Assembly: GCF_000972845.2 (NCBI RefSeq)
Contig: NC_040022.1
Location: forward strand, 2,506,882-2,570,881
Source of the DNA: Larimichthys crocea
Taxonomy: Eukaryota; Chordata; Actinopteri; Sciaenidae
Length of the DNA stretch: 64,000 nt
Reading direction: 5' to 3'
The notes beneath the pieces are model-generated. The model worked only from the letters and a program-made list of their open reading frames with translations. It did no database searches and was not told the origin of the DNA. This document shows positions 22,612 to 35,426 of the stretch, piece after piece. The position numbers and the translations under genes were made by a program. How positions within the stretch are numbered: the first letter of the stretch is position 1; each line of letters begins with the position of its first letter.

Positions 22612-24026
22612 AGTGGTGTTGTGGAGCCAGGCATGAGAGACACAACACACACTGCAGCACTGTTATCAGTCATAAAGCAGCTGTCAACGCACAGCGGACG
22701 AAGAGGAGGACGGTGGGCAGATTGTCCATCCTGCTGCACATAAGAGCTGTAGATTACAGGAGACCAAGGGTCTGGATCAGATGATTATATAATCTATAAA
22801 AGGGGGGGCCCCAGAGCAAAGAGGGCCCAATTTTCAGCCGCGCCCCTTCAGGAGTCCGTCCACAGATCAGGAGCTTTAATATGTGGCGGATCAAGTAAGA
22901 GCGACGAGAAACATAAATCAGTGTCTCTGTTAACAAAAGCAATTATCCTGCGCCAATCACAGCGTCCGTGAAGGCATCACTCATGATGTGCAGGCAGAGA
23001 TGTGAGCGATCATCAGCGCAGCTCCTCTCTCCGTCTCCTCGTCCTCTCTCCGAGCTGCGTGTCCATCACGTTTCTCTGCTCGGGGTCAAAACACGGAGCA
23101 CCAAACACGATTTGAACAGAGAGAAGCGCGACATGTTAATTTTTACATCCAGAGACAGACGCCATGTTTACTCAGCTGGTTGTACTCTGGTCAGGTGACC
23201 AGCCCACCTCTCCATCTGCAGGAAATCCACCCTGAAACTGAAATCTAACAGATTTATCTATGGTGAAATACGTGGACACATTTGCATGATTGTAGTCATG
23301 ATTTTAGGGAATAGTGAGGTCATGACTCCCCCAAACACTTTTATTATTTGGATAACTTACATAATGTTTGTTTAACTTTAGTTTGTGCATTTTTTAACAG
23401 TCCTGAAGTTTCTCTAGAATAAAAACAAAACTATCTCTAGCTACAAAACCTGCATCCAAACATTAGTCCAAACATCCAAACATTATTTATACTCTGTCAG
23501 TCAGTCAGACTTTATTTGTTTACCTTTTTACATGTACATAGTTTTTTTAGTTTTCATAGTTTTACCTGTCAAGTCCACTGTTTTGTTTTTTAACTGTACC
23601 TATGTTTATATATATATAAAGAGCAAAGTGTAACCAGAGTCAAATTCCTCGTGTATGCAAATTAAAGTGATTCTGATACTCCATTAGAAACAAAAGCACA
23701 ACACAAACTGAGGTATGGTATAGTACTGACTACTTAGTACCATATTACATGCCGTTACATTGTATAATAACAGCTAAAAAAAAACAAAAAAAAAAACTCA
23801 GTCATAATTAACAGTCACTGCACATTTCTCCTTTCTTACTTTGCACCAAATCAGCACTGCCAATTTGCTGCATATACTTTTTGTACAATATATTTTATTT
23901 ACTATTGCTATTCTGATATTTTATTATGTAAAGTTTGTTCTTTATATTTTTATTGTTATGTTGTCTATCGTCACTGTGTGTAATGCTGCTGCTGCACTGT
24001 AATTTCCCAGCTTGGGATAAATAAAG

Positions 24027-24070
<44 letters not shown>

Positions 24071-24781
24071 CATGTTTTTTTCCCTACAAATTGTTTCGGA
24101 AATCCTGCAAAATAAATTGTGAGATTTTTATTTCCTTTACTATTCAGAGATCTATCCATGCTGCCAGAAATAATATTTTGGTTTTGGTAGATATTGAGCC
24201 ATAAAGCATAAAGCATAAACATACTGTGTCTAAAACAAAACCAAATGTACGTTTTTAAGTGTGAAACTGCTAAAAAATGTTTTTATCTCAACTCGGTTTG
24301 TACGATGAAATGGAAAAATTCAGATTTAAGGTGGAATTTCTGATGAATGTCACTGTAATAACATTAACAACTATTCACTATTTTAATTTTTATTGTCAGT
24401 ATTATTAATAACACAGCACGTGCTACTTGTGTCAATAATAGATTTTAATGTTTTTATTATTAAATAATTATAAACTGCCGGTGGTTTTGCGACATTACGT
24501 CCCTGCTTTACGTCAGTTTGACGGAGCCGGGCGGGTAATTTGTAAACAGCTAACAGGCTAACAGGCTAACAGCTCGCGCTGCTCCTCATTAAAGTTTTTA
24601 ATTAGCTTTTTTTTCAAAGTCTCCTCTGTTAATTAAGTCTGGGACTGTTTCAGCTCTTTAACAACGTTTGAGTGAGCCGTCAGCCTCAGCTGAGCTAACA
24701 TGCTAACCCGGCGCAGAGGCAGCAGCAGCGGGGCCGCCTGCAGGAGCAGGACCGGCGGCTGCATGTGAGAGCCGGACAGGT
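22612..24781. promoter_or_regulatory. Divergent SMCR8/TOP3A promoter interval
   Basis: The start codons are 2.17 kb apart on opposite strands. Near SMCR8, a moderately GC-rich patch at 22960-23110 may be its promoter. Near TOP3A, 24490-24780 is GC-rich with ACGTCA half-sites, three tandem GCTAACAG-type units and GCAGCAGCGGGGCC. The middle is AT-rich and holds a LINE-type tail ending in a TCTA microsatellite (24027-24069). No additional gene was seen. Confidence 0.55.
23985..24069 (+). mobile_element. LINE-type 3' tail with TCTA microsatellite
   Basis: GCTGCTGCTGCACTGTAATTT then GGGATAAATAAAGTC runs straight into about ten TCTA units at 24027-24069. A non-LTR tail followed by a simple repeat is the normal 3' end of such insertions. 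Confidence 0.7.
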
Positions 24782-27700
24782 ATGCTGGTTCACCTGCTCA
24801 GGAGGTTTCCATCGGGACTAGCGGCCCAGCGGAGGTTCTTCTGTTCGGACACACAGCAACAAGCAGCAGACATGATCCGGAACCGGGCCAACATCAAGCG
24901 GGTCCTCTGTGTGGCCGAGAAGAACGACGCAGCCAAAGGCATCGCGGAGATCATGTCCGGCGGCAGGTCCAGGAGGGTCGGTACAAACCCTCCAGCGTCA
25001 GTCAGTGCAAAACCCAAAACCCTCCAGTGTCAGTCAGTGCAAAACCCTCCAGCGTCAGTCAGTGCAAAACCCTCCAGCGTCAGTCAGTGTTTAAACCTGA
25101 TGAATTCACTTTCTTTCGAGCTAAATGCCCTCAAAGGTCTGACTTGGTCTCATCATCGTTAGTGAATCCTTCAAGTTTCTTTGACAGGAGTTAAATCTGA
25201 CAACTTCAAGATTAGATTAGATTATATAGGGTACATCCTGAGAACTACATGCTATCTACTGGAGACTACAATTCCCAACATGCAGCTCTGGAGCATCTTA
25301 GATTAGATTAGATTAGATTTACTTTATTCATCCCACCACGGGGAAATTTACTTGTTACAGCAGCAGAGAAAAGTGTAGCATACACTACAGAATTAGAAAA
25401 AAGTAGAAAAGACAAAAAACAACAACAGACAGAAATATATATAACCTACACAACAGACAGACAGTCATATCTATAACCTACGCAACAAACAGACAGACAG
25501 ACATATCTATAACCTACGCAACAGACAGACAGACATATCTATAACCTACCCAACAGACAGACAGACAGACATATCTATAACCTACGCAACAGACAGACAT
25601 ATCTATAACCTACGCAACAAACAGACAGACATATCTATAACCTACACAATAAACAGAGAGAAATATCTATAACCTACACAATAAACAGACAGAAATATCT
25701 ATAACCTACGCAACAGACAGACAGAAATATCTATAACCTACGCAACAGACAGACAGACATATCTATAACCTACACAATAAACAAGAAATACAATCAACCT
25801 TTAAAACAGACAAGAAGCCCCCATGAAAGAAAGAAAGAAAACTTTAGAAACTCTTGTTGCAGACGCAGTTACAAATCTAATCAGATTTTATTTGTATAGC
25901 CCAAAGTACATCTTTACAATCTGTACAGGGAGTGACGCCCTCTGTCCTTAGACCCTTGGTTCGAGTGAGGAAAAACTTGCCCACAAAAAAAACAAAAACC
26001 CTTTTTTAACAGGTACAATTACAATGACTGATAAAATGATTACAGTAGCAGTGGAACCTGTGATAGAGATAGAGAGACACATGCACAGCAGCAGCAAATC
26101 ATCAACTAACTATAAACTGTAATGGAGATATGGCAGCAATAATGACAGTAATAATAAAATGTAGTGGACGTCGTGCAGGATCACGGCAGCAGCCACGATC
26201 CACGAGAACCTGCTGGACGAGAGAGCACTCCATCATCATCAACTCCAGGGAAGAAGTTTAGTTAGTAACATGCATTCATGAGACATGTATGTTTGCAAAC
26301 ACAACACAGGCGTGCAAGGCAAGAATTAAAGTGTTTTAGCATAAAATAAATACAATTAAGTTTGAGGGAAGGAAGAACATGTTGTGCAATAGATTGACTC
26401 TTCAGGTGGCAATGAATGTGTGTTTATTCCCACACATACAGAAATCAAACACTTTACAACAATAATGATACTTGCAATCCAATACTCTCCAGTCTCCTTC
26501 CAATCCAACTCCACAACTCTCCACCTCTGTTCCTGGCGTGTCGTCTCTTTGCTCATCCTTTCATCTCTGGATGCCTGTGAGACGACCAGAGACTTAAACA
26601 GACCGGGCAGCTCCTCCAGCTTGTTGCTGGCTGCCGTGGCCCCTCGCTGGTCAGCAGCAGCACCTGGCGCCCTATCGTCAGGCTCCTCATGGTGCTCCGT
26701 CTGGAGGTCACGTAGGGGATGTGAGCTGTTATCCATGCTGCTGAGAAGTTTGTGGAGCGTCCGTCTCTCTACGACCAGCAACCGACATTGATTACACGAT
26801 CACCTTTCTAAATATTTAATTATAAAACATCTTATAGACGTGAAATTTTGAAACAGAAACATTAGAAGCTTTATAAAAGTTGAAGCTCTGGCATTTTTTT
26901 TTATCATTTTCTTACATTTTATAGACCAAACAATGAATCACTGACGTTTAGACGCACCCTAACATGTCCACTAATCTTCACTATTGTCTTCTTTTCTATT
27001 TTAGAGGGAAGGGATGTCAAAGTTTAATAAAATCTACGAGTTTGAATACAACCTCTTTGGTCAGGTGAGTGAATGCAGTGAAATAATTGGACATGTACAC
27101 ATGTCTGTTCTTTTTGTGTTTTACTTTGTCTCTGCTGTCATTTTGTCTCCAGAATGTGACGGTAACAATGACGTCAGTGTCGGGTCATTTACTGGGTCTG
27201 GAGTTTAAAGCACCGTTTCAGAAATGGTGAGTTAAAACAGGTTTTATTTTGGGCTTTATTCAACTTTACACGATAATCATAATTACTGATGTGATTTGTA
27301 TCTTTTCTCTCAGGCACAGTTGCAATCCCGTGCTGTTATTTGATGCAGAGGTTGAGAAGTACTGTCCAGATAACATGGTACAAATCAAGGTATGTTTATT
27401 TCCTCTCCTCCCAGGAGCCACAGAAAAAAAACAAATGAAAATCTTTTCTAAGTGTTCAAATGTTCTTTTTGATCCAACTAACTTGTGCAGTTGCAGAGTT
27501 ACTTTATAAAATCAGGGTAAGCTACATCATTTGTTGATTTCGAGTGGGCAGCAGGCTTAGATGAGGCATTTTCTTTTTCCTTTTCATCTCTCAGCAGTAG
27601 GAGGCTACATTTTTTTTTTTATTCAAAGGAAATAATGATGAATATGGATGATAGAAAAGTAACTGCAGTTTCTACGACTCCCTCGCTCTCCATCTAACCC

Positions 27701-30700
27701 TCTCTGTTTCCCTTTCTGTCTCTCTAGCGGACTCTAGAGAAAGAGGCCAGGCAGTGCCAGGCCTTAGTCATCTGGACTGATTGTGACAGAGAGGGAGAAA
27801 ACATTGGCTTTGAAATCATAGATGTATGCAAAGCAGGTATGATAGTAATATGTGTGGGATGTTGTTTTTGTTGTTGTTGTTGTGTGGGTGCCTCTGAACT
27901 CACTTTTAAAGGAATACTTTGACATTTTGGGAAATGTGCTTATTGCTAATAGTTAAGATGAGAGTCCGTAAGTGACTAACATGTTATATACATGGACGTT
28001 GTATCCGTGACGTCACCCACAGGTTGAGCCTTAGAGTGTGGTGGCTCAGGCTTTGGATGCAGCAATCTTGGCAGTCCTTGGTTGCTCAAACAAGTCACTT
28101 GTAGCAGCACCTACCTGTCAATTAAAGCAGCCACACTCTTAATTATGCATAATTTTAAGCCTTAATATAACTTGAACAGGTGAGTTGTATATAAATTCAC
28201 CCTCAGTACAGTTGTCATGAACGGGGAAATTAGCTACAGAGACCAAAACTGTTTTTTGTACCAGGCTGTAAACATGTTTATTTCTGCTGTGAAGTTGGAC
28301 GTTTAAACATGGGGACTTATGGAGACTGACTCACTTCTGGAGCCAGCCTCAAGTGACTGCAGTTTTTTCGCACTTCCACATTACCTTCACCACCACATTT
28401 CTGTAATTTAATCAAAAACCGAAGAGTGAAAACGTCACGTTGTAGTTCTACGCAGAGTATTTTCCTCTTTCTTTGTGCTAAGCTAACCAGCTGCTGTCTG
28501 TATTTACTGTACGACCATGAGAGTGGAATCAATCTTCTCATCTCAAAATGTCAAACTGTTTCTTTAACCGTGTACTACACTACTAAGCCTTAGTATTTAG
28601 AATTAATATTCATAAAGATTAATATGTTTCTGTGCCTGTCAATAATGTTCATGTATTGTTTTTATTTATGCTCTTAGTGAAGTCCAGTTTACAAGTCTTC
28701 CGAGCAAAGTTTTCTGAGATCACTCCCAACTCCATCCGGAGAGCTTGTGAGACTCTAACGGAGCCAGATGTTAACATCAGCGATGCTGTCGATGTCCGCC
28801 AGGAGCTGGACCTGCGGATAGGTACGGGATAGCTCAACAGATGTTTCATACAGCAAAAGCACAAGTTCTGTTTATCTCAAAATGTGTCACATAGAATGGA
28901 AAACCCATCCTCTCTCCTGTGCTCATCTTCATCAGGCGCATCCTTCACTCGATTCCAGACGCTTCGGCTGCAGAAGATCTTTCCAGAGTCTTTAGCCAAT
29001 CAGCTGATCTCATACGGCAGCTGTCAGTTTCCCACCCTGGGCTTTGTGGTGGAGCGCTTCAAAGCCATCCAGGCTTTCATACCTGAGACTTTCTACAAGA
29101 TTAAAGGTACAAACTCGTCTGTGCACGGACATGCAGATCCAATGGAGATGCAGAAGAAGTCTCTCACTCCGCTTCATTCTTCCTGTTCCTTTGTGTCTGT
29201 CTCAGTGCTGCATGAGGTGGAGGAGGACACCGTGGAGTTCAGCTGGAAAAGAAACCGTCTGTTCAACCACACAGCTTGCCTGGTGCTCTACCAGATCTGC
29301 ATGGAGGTATGAAATCTCATGTATGAGTTCCAGAAAGCTTTGTAGGTAATCTGATTATTTTATATTTAAAATCTGAAGTTCTTTCATATTTTATCGGTGC
29401 TGTTCAGTGAGAAGAACCCACCTGTCAATCAAAGCATCCACGCTCTTAATCCTGCATAACTTTAAGCCTTAGTATAATTTGAACAGGTGAGTTGTATATA
29501 AATTCACCCTCAGTACAGTTGTTATGAACGGAGAAATTAGATATAGAGACCAAATCTGTTTATTTACCGGTTTATTTCTGCTGTTAACATGGGGACTTAT
29601 GGAGACATGACATGCAGCCAGTGGACGTTTGAGGAACTCCAGTTTTTTTTTTGGTACTTCACAGCTATGAAGGTTGCTCCCTCGGTTATTTTACTGAATA
29701 TGCATAATACATTGTTACATTACAGGTATAATAATACATAAAGCATAACAATTTACAGTTACAATCCACACACGTATTTATAATGTCGATTCTGGTTTTA
29801 TGTAACGGTTTCAGTGTGTTTTGTCGTTGATCTCGTCTCAGCATCTTTCTGTCGTGAACCCTGTGCGGTCTCAGTGACTGGCAACAGGATGTAGGTGTCG
29901 CCTGCATCTATGACTGTCTCATAGCTGACGAGCGTGTAATTATCACTTTGCTAGTTTTCACTGTTTCCTGAGGAGCAAGATGTGACTGATCAGGCACCAG
30001 AGTCAGGTCACAATAACTGCACGTGCCTGCACTCAGTCAAAGAAATGTCTGCGTCGCTGCATCACGTGCATCTGGACATATTTAATTCATACAGTTAACA
30101 TTCACCATTCTGCACTGATTCCTTGTTGAATGGACTTTTGACCTTGATTCCTTTCCTTGCCTCTTCTCCTCATGTATCAGTCCCTCATGTTGTGTGATGA
30201 GACGAGGAGGAGTCGAGGCAACAGGCATTTAACAATGAGACGTCCTGACGGCATCAGAGCCGTCATGTGGCACATCATCCGTCTATTGTTTAGCCATAGC
30301 CTCTTTTATACGTCACACGTACTGAAAAGACTTCCACAAAGCTCCTCTGGCAAGCTTCCTCTCTCCTCCAGATGCATTTTAGGGATTGAGGTTCTTCAAG
30401 TTGGCACACTGAGATTTGATTTCAGGGTCACAGGCAGGCGGATGGAGGAGAGGTGCAATATAGAGAAATGAATAGATCTGATAGATTTTCTGTGAAGGCT
30501 CAGTCATCTTTCTTTGAGAGGGGTTAAATGTGGGGCAGCTGGACTTGGCTGTAGATCCATGAAGATTTTACACCTTTCCATCCAAGAGGCTTCTTCAGTT
30601 CTGACCGACTTGTGAGGAGATCTGAGTATTTAGCAGAGGCGGGATCGTTAACCGTTATCGTTAAAGGTCTTCATGGATCTGCAACCAAGTCCAGTTGCCC

Positions 30701-33700
30701 CACATTTAACCCTTCTTGTATAATTGCTCTACATTGTTACATGTCCATGTTGCTTCCAAACAGTTGCCTTTTCTCTTTGCACTACTGCCATCGGCTGGAA
30801 CGAATATCACGTTAACTGTGTGCTGTGACTTTAAAACAAAACATTGACCCACTTATAGAATTTGCTTTGGTTTTATTTGGCAATTCTGATGCTGATTGAA
30901 GCAGTCAGCCTTTTAATTTGTGTGTTTGCTGCTTAAGTGAAATTACGCACTTAATGGATTAAGGTCCATTTGCAGCCGTGATGATCTCTGTGAAGTTCAT
31001 CACTTGTCAGAAAACTGCAGCGCTGCACTCAGCCACCAAACTCTTCTCTCACTGTTAGAGCTTTAGTTTGATCAGTTGCTAGTTATTCGTGCCTCTGTGT
31101 TACATGTCAGATCTCTTTCTCGTGTCCCCATGTCTGTTTCTCTACTGTTGCTATGAAATAAAGGCGAAATGCTCTTGCATAACAGGTGCATAATGTATTC
31201 ATACTGAAACACAGCGGCAGAAAATCAACAGAGGAGAGCAGATTTGTCTTGACAGCATATTGATGTGATGTTATCCTGATCATGCATATTAGTGTGTATA
31301 TTTAAAGTTAATGTTGCCATGGATCTGTGCCAAGTGTGTGTGCATCCACACATGTGTAACATCTTCTCCACCTGCAGCTGTTACCTCACGAGGACACGGC
31401 AGTAGATTTGAACATGTTGTCCATGTGCCTGAATAAAATGGGCTAAAAGCCACATGTAGAAAAGGTACACAAGAGAACATCCTTTCATTCATTTACAGGA
31501 TCCCATAGCAACAATCACCTCAGTAACCAGCAAACCCAAGAGCAAGTGGAGACCGCTGCCTTTGGACACCGTGGTAAGAATAAAAAGTCAAACAGCCACG
31601 CACACATTCTGGTATAAAGTGTACACAGATCCAGCGGTGTTTTGTCCATTTCTGTGTCCTGGGTCTTCGTTCCAAACCCTCCTCCACGCTTTGTCCCACT
31701 CTGAACCGTCCTCTACCTTCATCTGACCAACAGGAACTGGAGAAACTGGCATCTCGTAAGCTCAGAATAAATGCCAAAGAGACCATGAAAATCGCAGAAA
31801 AACTCTATACCCAAGGGTGAGTGAATGCATACTGCTATCCACGCAGCGATGTATTGTCCTGGTCCGACCATATGTTAAATGTCCTCATTTCATCCTCCCA
31901 CAGTATGTTTGAGCTTCCTTTTGAACTCCCTCAGATAGCTGGCGTGAAGCCACCTTATTAGAGCCTTTGTGGTGTCAGCGAGACGGTCAAATGTAGTTTT
32001 TGTTTACCGGGTTGTTATACCACCTCAAAGTCAAGCCTATTTTTGTACATGAAAAGACACCATCTGGCAGGGTGGCGTCTTTCAGGCTCTTAATAGATGA
32101 GTTTACCAGCAATGTCACATTTCCAAAGTGGTCCCTCTTTGTGTGTGTGTGTTTGTGTGTGTGTGAAGATGACTTGTGTTTGTTTATTTTTTCTGCTCAG
32201 GTATATCAGCTACCCACGTACAGAGACGAACATTTTCCCACCAAACCTGGCCCTAGGCCCTCTGGTGGAGCAGCAGACGCAGAGTCCGAATTGGGGGGCG
32301 TTCGCCCAGCGGGTGCTCGAACAGCCTGGGGGTCCAAACCCGAGGCAGGGCAAGAAATCTGACCAAGCCCACCCCCCGATCCACCCCACCAAGTACAGCA
32401 ACTCACTGCAGGTAAGTCTGCTTCCACCGCAGTCACAGAAATGTTCTTGTTTTTTATTTTAAACATAATAAATGTTGATAGTTGGTGGCAAGACTTTTTG
32501 CCTCCAGCAAGATCAAAATATTAAACATTGATCAACAAACAAAAAATGAGAATTTCTAGCCCCTATGTTGTGTTAAATTGGCATTTTGTTGATTTTGAAA
32601 TATATATTTCTAAACAACCAGACGATGTGAAGTAATGATTTTCTTTCTTCTGTCTTCAGGGTAATGAAGGACGTTTGTATGAGTTCATTGTCCGACACTT
32701 CTTGGCTTGTGTATCCCAAGATGCTTTGGGGCAGGAGACGACAGTGGATATAGACATCGCCCGGGAGACGTTCTCCACCTCTGGGCTCATGGTCATTGCG
32801 AGGAACTACCTGGACGTTTACCCGTATGACAAGTGGAACACAAAGGTATAATGTGTGTGTGTGGGTGTGTTTTAAGGCAGCCACTTAAGTTACAAATCTT
32901 TTATTTGGTAAAAAAAATGTTATTTATGTTCTGAGATTATTTAAATGTTAAGTCAACATATATAGTGGAATAGCGGATGATGCTGAGGTCATGTTACGGG
33001 TTGATGACTCAGTTCTGAGTCACTGTAATACGGTTTATCGCAGTTTACGTCAGGTCCAGTAATGCTGTAAGGTTTATGGATCGATTCCAGTATAAGACTA
33101 ATTTTGGATTCCCTTTTATGACACTGTATGTCATAAATATTTAAATAAACCATTGTTTAAATTTCCCTTCCTCATTGCATCGTGATCTCACTGGATTTTC
33201 ACAAGAAGATTGGATTAATTTCACAGATACGAGTCAAAATATGATACACTCAGCAGACTAAGTGGCGCAGGCACTTGGAGCTTGTGATAAAACAGCCGCT
33301 ACAGCAGAGTATGAACTCTGTGAACTCACTATGCTGATGTTTTTATTCATCTAAACACATTTAATGGGAATAATTGTACCATTTAAAAAAGCTCAGTTCA
33401 TTGCTGGTCTTATTTAAAGGTTCTGAACCAGTCTCATCTACATTATTATTGCTGAAGTACCTCGCTTTCATCGTGCATGTCATGTGTGGCTCCAGCTTCA
33501 GTGTGTGATACCCAAGCCTGCTCTGTCTGCTCTGTACCCGTTAGCTGATTCCAGTGTACGAGCAAGGCTCGCAGTTCCAGCCCTCCGCTATCGAGATGAT
33601 GGACGGACAGACGAGTCCTCCGCAGCTGCTCACTGAAGCGGACCTCATATCACTGATGGAGAAGCACGGCATCGGTACAGGACATGTCTATGATAATTAC

Positions 33701-35328
33701 CTATTAGAAAATGTTGCTGAAAGCCACAAAAAGTTGTTTTATAATATCAGTGTACACAGCAAATGTTATTAAAACTTTTCAATTAGATATTCTGGGAGAT
33801 CTAACTGAGACTGTTTTGGCTCATTAAGTGAATTAAATACCTGATAAATCAACATATTTCATCACATTAATATTAGAATAAAGCACACCTGCCCATTGAT
33901 CTGTAACAATACACCTCTGAGCATTAAAGGAAACTTATATTAGTAGAAACATACAGAAAAATCTCTACTAGTTGACAAATTTCCACCGTCTCAGCACATA
34001 TAGTGGGACCCGTACACGCACAGTATTCTGTGGATGCGACTGAAAATTTGCCAATTGGGCCGTGCATGTCCACCTGGGTTGAGTTTTTGTTTTTGCACAC
34101 ACTGAATATTTTCTCCCAAAGGACTTCCTTCTTTTTGTGTGTGTTGTTTGTCCAGAATTAACTGTTTGTTGTCTGATGCAAACTCCTCTGTGTGTATTAC
34201 AGGCACTGATGCAACCCACGCTGACCACATCGAGACTATAAAGAGTCGCATGTATGTGGGACTGACAGCCGACCAGAGGTTTCTCCCTGGAGAGCTCGGC
34301 ATGGGACTGGTGGAGGGTATGTAAACACACATTAACAGTGTGTTTTAATACATAGAGATGTTTATTGGCTCCTCTTACGCTGTACTCAACTATACAAAAT
34401 GTGTCTTTGTTTAGGTTACAACTCCATGGGCTACGAAATGTCCAAACCAAACCTGCGTGCTGAACTGGAGGCTGACCTCAAGTTGGTATCAGAGGGCGCG
34501 AAGGACAAACGTAGCGCGCTGCAGCACCACATCCAAAAATACAAAGCCGTCTTCATCGAGTCTGTCAGGAAGGCAAAGAAGTTAGTGACCATTTTTAGTG
34601 CGTTTTTAATGCAGCATCTGTACTCAAGTGAGCAGACTCGCGTCGTATTCTACAATGATGAATTAGTTACACCTGTGCTGGATTCAGGAGGTCTTTGTGG
34701 CCCAGGTAAGAAGAGTCATTCTCTATTGTTTCCTCAGGCTAGATGAAGCTCTGTCACCATATCTGGGTGCAGCTCAGCAGATCACTGAAGTAGAGCAGCA
34801 GGACATGGAGATCCCGCTGCCGGTCAGGAAGTGTCCTCACTGTGGGCGGGACATGGTGCTGAAGAAGAAGAGGGAGGGAAACAGGTGAGACGCTTAAAAC
34901 TGTATTACCACAAGAAAAAGCTGTCGTCTGTTAATATTCTTAGACATCCATGTCTGCTAAATGTCCCCCTGCAGTAAGTTCCTGTCCTGCGTGGGCTACC
35001 CAGCCTGTAAGACAGCAGTGTGGTTCCCCGACACGGTGCTGGAGGTCAGCAGAGACGACGAGATTTGTCCCACCTGTCAGCCGTACCCTGTTCACATGTA
35101 TGTATTTAATTTATACAGGATCATATGCTGTGCTTTAAATCAGACACAGTGAAACATGAAGATCTGTGCTCAGATATTTTGAATTGAACATTAGAAGAGA
35201 TTCAGATGTCGAACATAAGCTATAATGTGTCAGTCTTTGATGTTATTTCACAGATTTCACACATGAAGTTCATTTTAATCATCAGAGTTCTCCTCAGTCT
35301 GAAAACAGCTGTATAATGTATAACTCTG

Positions 35329-35426
<98 letters not shown>

